Assembly: GCA_017615275.1 (NCBI GenBank)
Contig: JAGAAO010000078.1
Span: forward strand, 1 to 64,000
Origin: Butyrivibrio sp.
GTDB taxonomy: Bacteria; Bacillota; Clostridia; Lachnospirales; Lachnospiraceae
Length of the DNA stretch: 64,000 nt
Reading direction: 5' to 3'
Shown: positions 50,795 through 60,746 of the stretch, piece by piece
How positions within the stretch are numbered: position 1 is the stretch's first letter
Layout of the letters: each line of letters opens with the position of its first letter
Notes under the pieces: model-generated
Told to the model about the DNA's origin: nothing
The model's input: only the letters and a program-made list of their open reading frames with translations
Databases searched by the model: none
Program-made: the position numbers and the translations under genes

Positions 50795-53700
50795 TTAAGG
50801 AAGTGCCGGATCGTTCAGCATTCCATTAAAAATACCTTTGCAGATAAAGTTCTTTCTGTGATACTCAGCAAGGAGCTTATCCACTGTATCGTAGTCCTGA
50901 AGCGTCTCTCCTATCATAATATCATTGATAATGCTATACCTGCTGTTGCTGTCACCCTGACTCTTTGTAATATCACTCTTTTGTATGGTTCCGCTCTCCG
51001 TAAGCGCATCCTCAGCTTCGCCTCTATCCTCTGTGATATAGTACTGAAGCTGTTCTCCGAAAAAGAGAACAAAGGCACATACATATATTCCCTCATACAT
51101 TTCCTGAAGCTCAATGCTGCGATAATCGTTGTCGTCATCACCCGCAAGCCTGTAATGAATAAGGCAGTGAGTTCCGGGCTCCGTCCTGTACTCTATCATT
51201 GTCTTATCGCCGAAGCGCGAAAGATCCGGAACAATCGCCGAATATTCCATGTAGAACGGGAAAAAAATATTCTTTGCCATAAGGCTCTTTATAAATGCCT
51301 CTGCCACGTCTTTATTGACTTCTTCGCCCGCGCTCTTTTCCGTTGCATAATGTCTTAAATACGCCAGCATACATACATCCTGGATTGGAAGCTTTTGAAG
51401 CGCAAGTGCCTCTATTCTCTCAAAGACATATCTGTCGGTAATACTTCCGCGCACAAAATAGTCGTAAGCTCCAATAGACAAGAACGCCATCTCTACTTCC
51501 GTGTTTGCTCCGCTGTGGATATAAGATTTGAATATATCCGCTTTTTCTCCGATGTAAGATCCGCTATACATCATCTGAATGAGCATTCTCTCGGAAAGAG
51601 AATACGTATCAATTCCGAACGCATCGGAAGCCTTCCAGATATCTCTCATTTCCTTGAGCGTTCCCGAGAAGTTCTTTTCAAGATATTTCAAAAGCTGCTC
51701 GTCATACTTACCGTTTACAAAAGCATAGTGAGCTATCTCAATCTCTTTTGCCGACTCTCCGAGAGCCCCCTTATCAAGAAGCCTGTCGCACATTCTAAGG
51801 ATTACCTTGGCATCAATTCCGTATGTTCCGTAAGCATTCACCCACTCGTACGCCTTCTCGCACAATCCCGCAAGAACCATGAGCTCAATGAGCTCGCTCC
51901 TCTCATGCCCCGTCATATCCACGGGATCAATGTTAACAAGATACTCCGTCAGCTGTCTCGTAAAATCATTGTCATAATAGAATCTGATGAGATTCCTGCG
52001 TATCTCATTCCTGTAGTCTTTTCTTACAAACTCGGAATCCGCAAGATCTCTGTATCTGCCAACATTGTCCATATCAATGTTGTAAGCATTTTTACCCAGA
52101 TTGCAAAGGAAAAGATCGAGATTCTCCCTTCCCTTCTGAATATACGGAAGGGCGTATCCAGCATGTTTGCCGGGTATCATCATCTTTATATTGGTATAAG
52201 GCACGCTCACTGCATACCTGTTTTCATCATGGTCTATCAAAAGAACCGTATAATCGCTTCCGTACAACGGAACAAACGCATGCCCGCCGCTCATCGGATA
52301 GCGCATTTCTTTCTCACACTTGTCATACACAACGCAGACACCGCAGATATCGCGATTATCCGTCCTGATTTCCGAGGTATACAGAACAGACAATACCTTG
52401 GAGGCATTTGAAGCATCAACCATCTGCTTTGTCAAAAGATTTTTGTACAGATATCCAAGGTCTTTTCCGACGCGTCCCTTATCAAGCTGCGCCATGAGAT
52501 ACTTCTCGATCTGAGGCACATATGAATCGTAAAGATCGGGATACTCCTCGCGCCTCTCATGAATGTACCTGTAAAGTATCGCATTTTTGTCATACTCAAG
52601 ATTACTCTGATACGAGAAATACATCAGAACCATCTTGTTTATATCGCAGGGCAAAAGACCGTTCTCACCCACGTATATAGACATCATGTAATACTCATAG
52701 AGCCTCGTGATCCTAAGTTCTCTCTCAACGCCCTTTGAGTACCACTCAAATGCATATTGGGAAGTTTCTCCACCTTTTATTAAAAGAGATACGATAGCCT
52801 CGAGCACATCGTCGCTGCCCTTTATCTTATAGCAAGCCTTAAGTATCCTGAACAGCCTCTTGTCAAAGTTTCTGACTCTTGCCGATAGGTATACGATCTG
52901 ATCTATAAGATTGAGGCTCAGGATCTCTTTTCTTGCACCGTACTCAAGAATGCAGAGCTCACGTCCTTCAAGTTTGGAAAGCATGGACGGAGACTCGTTC
53001 AAAAGATTCATTCCCTCAAGATACAATATCGGACTCATGCATCCAAAGGAAAGCTGCTCCTCTATCATCATCCATTTTCTGGGTCCGCTCATTGTATGAT
53101 CTTCGCTCACATATTGAAGCAGCCATGCAATGCGCCAGTTGTCGGGATTCCTTCTGAAGATTCCCTCAAGCCTTTCGGAAATATCATTGATAAATCTGTC
53201 CTCTTTACTGCAAAGAGAAGAAAGATACAGATAGTAGCTGTAGAGCACATCACCCTGTGTATCCTCTACCTCTCTCGCAAGCTGATCCAATATCCACTTG
53301 CCCTCGTTGATTCTTCCCGCAGTGATATAGTAATGAGCCGTGTATAACCTGAACTCAATATCTTTTTCATCAAGAGCGTTCATCTTGGATATTATCTTAC
53401 CCGTCTCTGACACCCATGCTCTCGAATTGATCTTCTTGCACCTGAAATTCTCATATACCTGAACAGCCTGCACCACCAGTCTCTTTTTCTCCTGATAGTC
53501 GGCAGAAGGATGCTTTCCGTTCAGATTAACCGAAACCGTAACAGGAAGTTCCGTTCTGAAAAAAGCATTGTAAAAGATTATCTTGCCGAAGTTATTACCC
53601 TCGTGAAGCTTCTCTGTTTTCAGCTTCATTTTCAGATGGCAGCTGCTTCCCGCAAAATCATCCTCAGATATCTCATATTTATCAAGCGCGATAAAACTGC

Positions 53701-54418
53701 CTTCAACCTGAACCTTCAGCTTGCTGTAGCCCCACCCGTTCCTTGTTACGAGAATTCCCGTATCGTGCAAAAAACCTGTGAAGTCAATGACAAGTTCTTT
53801 CTGATCCACGAGGAAACTCATGGGCTGCTTCTTACTTATGGCAATAAGAAACTCTTCCACATTCTGCTCGTTTCCGGGCACAGAAGAAAGACCTCTGTAG
53901 AGGCTCTCGTACTGCTCGTCATTACCTTTGAAAATGGAAATAAATTCACTTGAATAAAAGAGGTCTATCGCCTCTTCCCAGTCAGTTTTTGCCAAATTTG
54001 CAAAATGGAACAGATTCTTGATATCGCCCAGACTTGACGCTATCTGTTCATGTCTGACTGTTACAACGAAAGGAAGAACATATTCTCCCTGATTTGACAC
54101 TATTCTGAAATTACCCTGAAGCACATCTCCCGGAGCAAGTCCCGGAGAATTGAACCTATAGGATACTTCATACGGGGAACCTGAAAAGCTCTCTGTCAGA
54201 ACCTCCATTCTGATATCTGTGGAGCTGACCTTTCCGGCAACCGGTCTGTCTTCAGGTCCGAATATCGTAAAAGAGCCTTCGGAAGTCTCACCGGGACTAA
54301 CCAAAAGTTCAATACGCGGAGTTGAAAAGTCTAATTTCTTCTCGGCATATTCATATTTTCCCTGTAATATTCTCTCAACTATCTCTCTCACGCCGCACCC
54401 CATAATACTTTTATACAT
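50795..54418 (-). CDS. Giant DUF5717 family protein
   Basis: 1207 aa, soluble by appearance. Two N-terminal beta-sandwich-like domains (about 35-125 with NFRIVSNQGEYVLPFVVTV; about 210-305 with GSFIALDKYEISEDDF and GKIIFYNAFFRTELPVTVSVN), a long helical middle of TPR-like character (about 320-1060) and a C-terminal beta domain (about 1085-1150, GTHCLIHYRLAGDDDNDY, EGIYVCAFVLFFGEQLQYYI). No enzyme motif. Matches DUF5717. First gene of the cluster, 45 nt before DUF5716. An extended -10 (TGGTATACT, 54422-54430) would start transcription next to the first ATG, so ATG 54403 (MGCGVREIV) is an alternative start. Possibly the scaffold or client-binding partner of the Hsp70-like protein. Confidence 0.72.
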   Translation of the reverse strand: MYKSIMGCGVREIVERILQGKYEYAEKKLDFSTPRIELLVSPGETSEGSFTIFGPEDRPVAGKVSSTDIRMEVLTESFSGSPYEVSYRFNSPGLAPGDVLQGNFRIVSNQGEYVLPFVVTVRHEQIASSLGDIKNLFHFANLAKTDWEEAIDLFYSSEFISIFKGNDEQYESLYRGLSSVPGNEQNVEEFLIAISKKQPMSFLVDQKELVIDFTGFLHDTGILVTRNGWGYSKLKVQVEGSFIALDKYEISEDDFAGSSCHLKMKLKTEKLHEGNNFGKIIFYNAFFRTELPVTVSVNLNGKHPSADYQEKKRLVVQAVQVYENFRCKKINSRAWVSETGKIISKMNALDEKDIEFRLYTAHYYITAGRINEGKWILDQLAREVEDTQGDVLYSYYLYLSSLCSKEDRFINDISERLEGIFRRNPDNWRIAWLLQYVSEDHTMSGPRKWMMIEEQLSFGCMSPILYLEGMNLLNESPSMLSKLEGRELCILEYGARKEILSLNLIDQIVYLSARVRNFDKRLFRILKACYKIKGSDDVLEAIVSLLIKGGETSQYAFEWYSKGVERELRITRLYEYYMMSIYVGENGLLPCDINKMVLMYFSYQSNLEYDKNAILYRYIHERREEYPDLYDSYVPQIEKYLMAQLDKGRVGKDLGYLYKNLLTKQMVDASNASKVLSVLYTSEIRTDNRDICGVCVVYDKCEKEMRYPMSGGHAFVPLYGSDYTVLLIDHDENRYAVSVPYTNIKMMIPGKHAGYALPYIQKGRENLDLFLCNLGKNAYNIDMDNVGRYRDLADSEFVRKDYRNEIRRNLIRFYYDNDFTRQLTEYLVNIDPVDMTGHERSELIELMVLAGLCEKAYEWVNAYGTYGIDAKVILRMCDRLLDKGALGESAKEIEIAHYAFVNGKYDEQLLKYLEKNFSGTLKEMRDIWKASDAFGIDTYSLSERMLIQMMYSGSYIGEKADIFKSYIHSGANTEVEMAFLSIGAYDYFVRGSITDRYVFERIEALALQKLPIQDVCMLAYLRHYATEKSAGEEVNKDVAEAFIKSLMAKNIFFPFYMEYSAIVPDLSRFGDKTMIEYRTEPGTHCLIHYRLAGDDDNDYRSIELQEMYEGIYVCAFVLFFGEQLQYYITEDRGEAEDALTESGTIQKSDITKSQGDSNSRYSIINDIMIGETLQDYDTVDKLLAEYHRKNFICKGIFNGMLNDPALP

Positions 54419-54421
54419 TCT

Positions 54422-54430
54422 AGTATACCA
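54422..54430 (-). promoter_or_regulatory. Extended -10 promoter of the DUF5717 cluster
   Basis: Minus strand TGGTATACT; no matching -35. Leader would be 0-12 nt depending on the start codon. Confidence 0.45.
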
Positions 54431-54499
54431 CTTTATTCACGCGAAGGCACGAGCCAGTCGGACATGTTTGCATGCCAATCCGGCGATACCCGTAAAGCC

Positions 54500-54529
54500 A
54501 AATACCCCGCTGCATGCAGCGGGGTATTT
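54500..54529. terminator. Perfect 30-bp palindrome, terminator of the export operon
   Basis: Arms AAATACCCCGCTGCA and its exact complement with no spacer, 3 nt past the MFS stop. Ends ATTTGGCTTT on the minus strand, so the U-run is poor; strong stem. Confidence 0.65.
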
Positions 54530-54532
54530 GAT

Positions 54533-55747
54533 TTATGCTTCCGTACACTCACAGAATCGATCTCTGTCCGCAATCACAAGAATGAAAGCGGCAATCAAAG
54601 CAATAACAGTCATCGCTATTGAAAACAACCATGCAGGCGAAGAACCGTAGCTGTCAAACAGCCATCCACTGTTCCACTTCACAACGCCCTGCAAAAATGA
54701 CGAAGAGAAATTCATTATCCCATAAATCCTGCCCACGTGGCTCTCCGGAACTCTTGCAGAAAGATATGCTCCACCTACAGTTGCCGTCAATATTTCTCCC
54801 AAAGTAAAAATGGTTATAGAAACATAATATCCCTCAATCGCGCCAAACGAGATCAAAAACAATCCAAAGCTCAATATCTGCAATAATACTCCGAAAAAGT
54901 ATTTCTTGGTCATTGCTATCTTTTCCATAGCCATAGTAATAACCGGTGTCATGAACACTACAATAATGCAATTCAAGCTGGTTACCGTGCCAAATATGAC
55001 AGAACCGTTCCCGGGATGTGCCTTACCAATATCAATCGGCATAAGATAATTAAACTGAGCATATGCTCCCTCATAAAAACTTACAGCGATCAGAAAAAAT
55101 ATAAGTACGGTATTACCTTTTAATAATTCCCATGCGCTTCCTGATTTAAGCTCACTTTTTTCCTTTTGTATTTCTCCTACATCTTTTACTCCAAATCCGA
55201 TCAGGATTGTTGAAAAAGCTATAGCTATACCACATATCAAAAAGCACAACTGCAAATGATTGTTAAAAAGTATTCCCGCTATAGTAGGTGAAAGCGTAAG
55301 TCCTATATTACCTCCCAGATACAATAATGAAAAAGCCTTTTCTCTTTTTTCAGGAGGTGTTACGTTCGCAACCAGCGCTTTATATGCAGGATCTTCCAAC
55401 GTCTAAAAAAGAGCTCCGAGCATAACCACACACATCGAATACATCGAGATCGGCATAAAAGCACATATAATATATAACGTGATTGAAACAATATCACAAA
55501 AAACTATTACCCATTTCTTATTGAACTTATCCGCGATCTGTCCTCCGATTATATTGGCCGGAAGAAAGGCAATTCCGAATAATATTGTAAAATATGCCGT
55601 TTGCGTTGCATTAAGTCCAATCTTTTTGTTTAGTATCATTGTCATCATCGGCCAGATCATTGCACCGAGATTTGTGACAATTCTTCCTATAAATAAAATA
55701 TAATTCTCTCTTTTTAATCCTTTATATTGTGTAAATAATCCAGTCAT
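54533..55747 (-). pseudogene. MFS transporter interrupted by an in-frame amber codon
   Basis: One reading frame of about 404 codons coding for a 12-segment MFS exporter (FIGRIVTNLGAMIWPMMTM at the start, ANIIGGQIADKFNKKWVI for the motif A loop), broken by TAG at 55403-55405. Protein before it ends VVMLGALF and resumes TLEDPAYKALVANVTPPEKREKAFSLLYLGGNIG in the same frame; relatives often have Gln or Glu here, so one C-to-T change of CAG fits. The start ATG 55747 has GAGGATGAG and follows the permease stop by 7 nt. Either a recent nonsense mutation, read-through, or a sequencing error. Confidence 0.75.
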
Positions 55748-55754
55748 CTCATCC

Positions 55755-56966
55755 TCATTCAGCTCTGAGTGCCTCGATCGGATCAAGCTTCGCAGCACGT
55801 TTGGCAGGATAAATACCAAAGAACAAACCTATTCCCGTTGATATTGCAACAACCGCCGCAACAAGAATCGGATTGACCGTAAAAGGGAAATTGACTATTG
55901 AACAGGCAATCTTTGCCACAGTCAGTCCCAGTATTATCCCAATAATTCCACCCAAAAATGTAAGTATGGCTGCCTCTGCAAGAAACTGTGTCAATATCGA
56001 AGATGTCCTCGCTCCCAGAGACTTTCTTATTCCTATTTCTCTTGTTCTTTCAGTTACAGATACGGTCATGATGTTCATAACCCCGATACCGCCTACAAGA
56101 AGCGATATTGATGCTATGAGAGCAACCACCGCGGTCACAACACTTAAGATTGTATCCGTCGTTGAATCCATTCCGCCTGACGAATCAACCTTCACCGCAC
56201 TCTCACCTCGTATATCGAGTGCATTCTCAACAACACTCCGCATCTTTGCCTTTGCTGTTTCTTTGTTATCCTTGTGCATATACGCATCTACAGAAGTAAA
56301 CATGGTATTGACATCTTTGTTATATGCCTGAGCAACCGTAGTATATGGAATGTCACCCAACAAAAGAGGTTCATCCCCAACTGAATAATCCTTATCCCTT
56401 GAGGTATCCTCTCTGATACCCACAACCGTAAAATCCTTGGTAATATCACCATTGGTGATCTCTATAGTTTCTCCGACTGCGTTCTCATATCCAAAAAGCT
56501 TAAGTGCCGCCACCTGCGATATGACACATACGTAATTGATACCATTGACATCTTCACGCGTAAAATATCTGCCATAAAGTATCTTGTTTGTACCGCTCTT
56601 GGAAACAATATCACTTCCACCCGAAAGCAACATGTCATAAGTGCGCTTTTTACCTTTTCCGTTGCCGTATATGGAAGTTGAAGGACTCAGTCCGTAAATG
56701 CAGCTCATATTGCGCTCAATTATTTCCATATTCTCCGGTGTAAAACATTTGTCGGTTTTAGTAATATCCAGAGAAATATTCATCGTTACAACATCAAGCG
56801 AATCCATCTCTCCACTTACTTTTGCCCTCAGTCCGTCTCCAATTACAAGCACTGTAAGAACCGCCGCTATTCCTATAATGATTCCAAGCATTGTTAACAA
56901 CGACCTTCCTTTGTTGTTCTTTATACTTGAAATCGCACTTTTTATATATTCTCCTGCTACGCCCAT
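55755..56966 (-). CDS. FtsX/MacB-type ABC permease, type B, second copy
   Basis: 403 aa. TM1 near the N-terminus (about 20-43, LLTMLGIIIGIAAVLTVLVIG), an extracellular MacB_PCD domain (about 45-270), and three C-terminal TMs (about 283-308, 330-355, 365-390) with the family motif SVTERTREIGIRKSLGARTSSIL. Closest to the permease at 58317 (both begin G.Y.KSA..SIKNNK). Starts 4 nt after the type A gene. Part of the export operon 63027-54533. Confidence 0.9.
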   Translation of the reverse strand: MGVAGEYIKSAISSIKNNKGRSLLTMLGIIIGIAAVLTVLVIGDGLRAKVSGEMDSLDVVTMNISLDITKTDKCFTPENMEIIERNMSCIYGLSPSTSIYGNGKGKKRTYDMLLSGGSDIVSKSGTNKILYGRYFTREDVNGINYVCVISQVAALKLFGYENAVGETIEITNGDITKDFTVVGIREDTSRDKDYSVGDEPLLLGDIPYTTVAQAYNKDVNTMFTSVDAYMHKDNKETAKAKMRSVVENALDIRGESAVKVDSSGGMDSTTDTILSVVTAVVALIASISLLVGGIGVMNIMTVSVTERTREIGIRKSLGARTSSILTQFLAEAAILTFLGGIIGIILGLTVAKIACSIVNFPFTVNPILVAAVVAISTGIGLFFGIYPAKRAAKLDPIEALRAE

Positions 56967-56970
56967 ATTC

Positions 56971-58181
56971 TTATACTCTCAATGCATCTATCGGTTTCAT
57001 TTTCGCTGCTTTTCTTGCAGGATAAAGCCCAAAGAAAAGACCTATCAAAACGGAAAAAAACATCGCTCCCAAAACTGCCCCGGGAGAAATTATAAGTCTA
57101 AATTTTAGTGCCGAACATACTACATAAGCCAATAGAATTCCGACTATTATTCCAATAATTCCACCCGAAAGAGTCAATATTGCGGATTCAGACAAAAACT
57201 GCGCCATTATAGCTCCCGTCCTTGCTCCTATAGACTTTCTGATTCCTATCTCTCTGGTTCTCTCAGTTACAGACACAAGCATTATATTCATGATTCCGAT
57301 TCCTCCAACAACCAGCGATATTACAGCTACAAGAATCAGGAAGTTTGATGCTCCGCTAAGTATTGTATCAATCTCATCCGAAATATCTGCCATACTGTAT
57401 GCCCAAAGTGCATTTGCACCTCTCAAACCATGTGTATTTTCAAGCACCTTTTTGGCTTCATCAACTTTCTTCTGCAGAACACTCTGATCCGCAAATATCA
57501 AAAGCGTATCCAGTTTATCAATATTATATCCATAATCAGTGGTAAAAGATGTGTACGGGATCTCAAGCACCGCAAAATAGTCCATACCGGATATTGCCAT
57601 ATCATACATTCCGCTGTCGATATCATCTCTTATCCCCACAACAGTATATTCAGCACTTTTGCCATCTACCGAAAGCTCTACATCACGCCCCACACATTCA
57701 TCTGTTCCAAACAACTTAAGAGCATCCGACCTCATCATGACACACACTCTCTGCCCGGTCTCAACCTGCTGCCTTGTAAAATACTGCCCTTTTATTATTT
57801 TATTGGATATGGCATATTCAACAGCTTCGGTTCCCGCATTAACATCGGCAAGAACGGTATCCCTTGATCCTTTAACCTTGCCCTGCACATCAAAAAACGG
57901 TGACACTCCCTTAAGATCCGATACCGTATCCTCAAGAAGTCTTACGTCATCAGGATTGAAATACTCTGTGGTCTTGGCGGCATCTATCGTGATATATCCG
58001 TAATTTCCCATAAGACCGTTGATCTCATGATTGACATAATCAGTCATTCCATTGCCCAAAGCAACAACTGCGATTACAGCCGCTATACCGATAACAATAC
58101 CAAGCATTGTCATAAACGTTCTGTACCGTTATGCTTCATCTGTTTAATTGCACTTTTTATATACTCATTGATCGTTCCCAT
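56971..58181 (-). pseudogene. FtsX/MacB-type ABC permease, type A, second copy, with a -1 frameshift
   Basis: The gene begins at ATG 58181 (GTINEYIKSAIKQMKHNG) but that frame stops after 23 codons; the remaining 380 codons continue in another frame from about 58121 (MTMLGIVIGIAAVIAVVALG to the end). Its intact paralogue at 60746 has 69 nt between the two Met codons, this one 68, so a single base is missing within GGTACAGAACG. The rest is a normal MacB-type permease with SVTERTREIGIRKSIGARTGAIM. Internal initiation at ATG 58113 could give a protein lacking the cytoplasmic head. Sequencing error not excluded. Confidence 0.8.
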
Positions 58182-58241
58182 TTTTTATACTTCCATTTCG
58201 GAATATTTTTTGAATAAAATACCTATTAAATAAAATACCTA

Positions 58242-58306
58242 TCCGCGAGCTGCGCATCAAGTCGCTTACGCACGAAAGAGTGTAAGCGCTTTTTACCGCT
58301 CACACT
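58242..58306. repeat. REP-like repeat and hairpins between permease genes
   Basis: 58242-58260 is the reverse complement of the 3278-3296 repeat core. It is followed by CGCTTAC...GTAAGCG (about 58263-58288) and an overlapping GAGTGT...ACACTC (58278-58306). Marks the joint between the two permease pairs. Confidence 0.5.
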
Positions 58307-58316
58307 CGAAATTTTA

Positions 58317-59531
58317 TTATGTAGTTCTAAGTGCCTCAATAGGATTGAGTTTTGCTGCTTTTTTGGCAGGATTGATTCCGAAGAACAATCCGATTGCGGT
58401 AGATATCACAAGTACGATAATTATGTAAAGCGGTGCCACGATAAACGGAACACCAATTAGTACGCACAGGACTTTACCGATAAGAAGCCCCAATACAAGC
58501 CCTATTGTGCCTCCCGTAAATGTAAGGAGTGCAGACTCCGCAAGAAACTGTGATAAGATAAGTGACGTCCTTGCTCCAAGAGACTTCCTGATACCTATCT
58601 CTCTGGTTCTCTCTGTGACGGATACAGTCATGATATTCATAACTCCGATACCGCCTACTATAAGTGAGATTGATGCGATCAGCATTGTAACCAAAGTCAG
58701 GGCATTTATGACAAGACTATCTGCATTTCCCAATCCGCCTGACTGCGTGATCTTTACAGCGCCTTCGCCGCGAAGTCCCATGACATTTTCAACGACGGGC
58801 TTAAGCTTGGTAAGAGCCTCATCCTGTTTTTCTTTATCAACAAGCGCAGTCACGGACGTAAACAATGTATCGGGATCCTTGTTATATGCAACCGCCATAG
58901 CTGTATACGGTGCATCACCACACATTACCGCCTCCTGTTCCATTTCTGCATATTCCTTGTCTTTTGAAGTATCTTCTCTTATTCCGACAACGGTAAACTC
59001 CTTGCTGATATCCCCATCGGTTATTTCAAGCTGCTCACCGACAGCATCTTCATATCCGAAGAGCTTGATAGCCGCGCTCTGACATAGCACGCACACAAAG
59101 CTGCTGTCTTCGACTTCGCCTCTTGTAAAATACCTTCCGTGGACGATCTTATTGGATCTGTTGTGAACCATTACATCACTGCCTGCCTCAAAGAGAACAT
59201 TATAAGTCCCTTTGGTTGCCTTACCCGATCCGCGCACATTGATCTTCGGTGTAATTCCATATATACTGCTCACACTTCTTTCAATTTCCGCCATATTATT
59301 CATGGAAAAATACTTTTCCGTCTTGCTCTCATCAAGAGAAATATCTATTGTTGCAACACTCATTGATGAAAAACTCTCTTCAAAAGATCCTTTTATCCCC
59401 GATCCCAGAACAAGTATTGCCAGCACGGCGGTGATACCTATTATGATTCCAAGCATGGTCAAAAAAGACCTTAGCTTATTATTCTTAATGCTTGTATAAG
59501 CACTTTTTATATATCCGATTATTGTTCCCAT
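58317..59531 (-). CDS. FtsX/MacB-type ABC permease, type B, first copy
   Basis: 404 aa. Same plan as the other type B permease: TM1 (about 20-43), extracellular MacB_PCD domain with RYFTRGEVEDSSFVCVLCQSAAIKLFG, and three C-terminal TMs including SVTERTREIGIRKSLGARTSLIL. Begins MGTIIGYIKSAYTSIKNNK. Starts 3 nt after the type A gene. With that gene it could form a heterodimeric permease working with the ATPase at 62326. Confidence 0.92.
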   Translation of the reverse strand: MGTIIGYIKSAYTSIKNNKLRSFLTMLGIIIGITAVLAILVLGSGIKGSFEESFSSMSVATIDISLDESKTEKYFSMNNMAEIERSVSSIYGITPKINVRGSGKATKGTYNVLFEAGSDVMVHNRSNKIVHGRYFTRGEVEDSSFVCVLCQSAAIKLFGYEDAVGEQLEITDGDISKEFTVVGIREDTSKDKEYAEMEQEAVMCGDAPYTAMAVAYNKDPDTLFTSVTALVDKEKQDEALTKLKPVVENVMGLRGEGAVKITQSGGLGNADSLVINALTLVTMLIASISLIVGGIGVMNIMTVSVTERTREIGIRKSLGARTSLILSQFLAESALLTFTGGTIGLVLGLLIGKVLCVLIGVPFIVAPLYIIIVLVISTAIGLFFGINPAKKAAKLNPIEALRTT

Positions 59532-59534
59532 ATT

Positions 59535-60746
59535 TTATACTCTCAACGCATCTATTGGTTTCATCTTGGCAGCTTTATTTGCGGGATATATTCCGAAGAA
59601 CACACCTATCACCACCGAAAGAGTTACCGTTCCCAGAATTGCTCCGGGAGATACCGTAAGCGTAATGGGAGTAAAAGCGCTTATCACCGCTGACAGTACT
59701 GCTCCGATCAAGATTCCGATGCTTCCGCCTATCAGAGTAATAAGAGCGGATTCAGATAAAAACTGTGCCATTACCGCTTCAGTCCGGGCTCCTATAGATT
59801 TCCTTATACCTATTTCTCTTGTTCTCTCAGTTACAGATACCAGCATAATATTCATGATACCGATTCCGCCTACAATAAGAGATATTACCGCTACAGCGAC
59901 CAGGAATTTGGACAAAAAGCCCATCTCCTCATTCAACATCTTTTCGTTCTCTCCCGCAACATTGTATGCCAGTATTGCATCACTTCCTCTAAGACCATGT
60001 TCAACGGTAAGCACCTCTTTTGCATCATCAAGAACCTGCTGTAACTTATCCTGATCTGCAAAAACAAGCAGCTGATCAAGCTTATTAATGTTATATCCAA
60101 AATCATCACCCATGATCGTGTAGGGGACTTCTATCATTGCAAAATAGTCGTAATCGGAAGTTGCCAGATCAAAATAACTGTTCATTTTCTCTCTGACACC
60201 CACAACCGTATAGTCGGCACTCTTTCCATCTACAGTAATTTCTATCTCTCTTCCGATGCATTCCGTTGTTCCAAAGAGTTTCATTGCGTCGTCTTCTTTC
60301 ATGACACATACTCTCTGTGCTGTCTCTACCTGCTGCCTTGTGAAATACTGCCCTTTTATTATCTTGTTCGCAAAAACCCTCATCAGGCTTTCATTTCCCG
60401 AATAAATTTCTGTACTGCAATTTCCACGAGGGCCCTTTACTTTACCTGCAGCCTGAACAATAGGTGAAATACCTCCAAGATTATCAACAGTATCTTCGAC
60501 AAGTTTAACATCATCTGCATCAAAAGCCTCGGAAGTCTTTGATGTATCTATGTATACTGCTCCGTACGCTCCCATAATTCCGTTTATTGAATCACGTACG
60601 AAATTGGTAAGTCCGTTTCCAAGACCTACTACGATGATAACCGCAGCTATACCGATGATGATTCCCAACATGGTCATAATGGTCTTGGAACCGTTATGCT
60701 TCATCTGTTTAATTGCACTTTTTAAATATTCACCTATATTTCTCAT
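59535..60746 (-). CDS. FtsX/MacB-type ABC permease, type A, first copy
   Basis: 403 aa, intact. Begins MRNIGEYLKSAIKQMKHNGSKTIMTMLGIIIGIAAVIIVVGLGNG; MacB_PCD domain with KIIKGQYFTRQQVETAQRVCVMKEDDAMKLFG; C-terminal SVTERTREIGIRKSIGARTEAVM. Its ATG overlaps the adaptor stop codon by 4 nt (ATGA). Type A differs from type B in the cytoplasmic head (KQMKHNG against SIKNNK), supporting distinct subunits. Confidence 0.93.
   Translation of the reverse strand: MRNIGEYLKSAIKQMKHNGSKTIMTMLGIIIGIAAVIIVVGLGNGLTNFVRDSINGIMGAYGAVYIDTSKTSEAFDADDVKLVEDTVDNLGGISPIVQAAGKVKGPRGNCSTEIYSGNESLMRVFANKIIKGQYFTRQQVETAQRVCVMKEDDAMKLFGTTECIGREIEITVDGKSADYTVVGVREKMNSYFDLATSDYDYFAMIEVPYTIMGDDFGYNINKLDQLLVFADQDKLQQVLDDAKEVLTVEHGLRGSDAILAYNVAGENEKMLNEEMGFLSKFLVAVAVISLIVGGIGIMNIMLVSVTERTREIGIRKSIGARTEAVMAQFLSESALITLIGGSIGILIGAVLSAVISAFTPITLTVSPGAILGTVTLSVVIGVFFGIYPANKAAKMKPIDALRV

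Noticed and set aside
58182..58316. Promoter for the second permease pair
   Set aside because: No convincing -35/-10 pair on the minus strand; only a REP-like repeat, hairpins and a short direct repeat (AATAAAATACCTAT) are seen.
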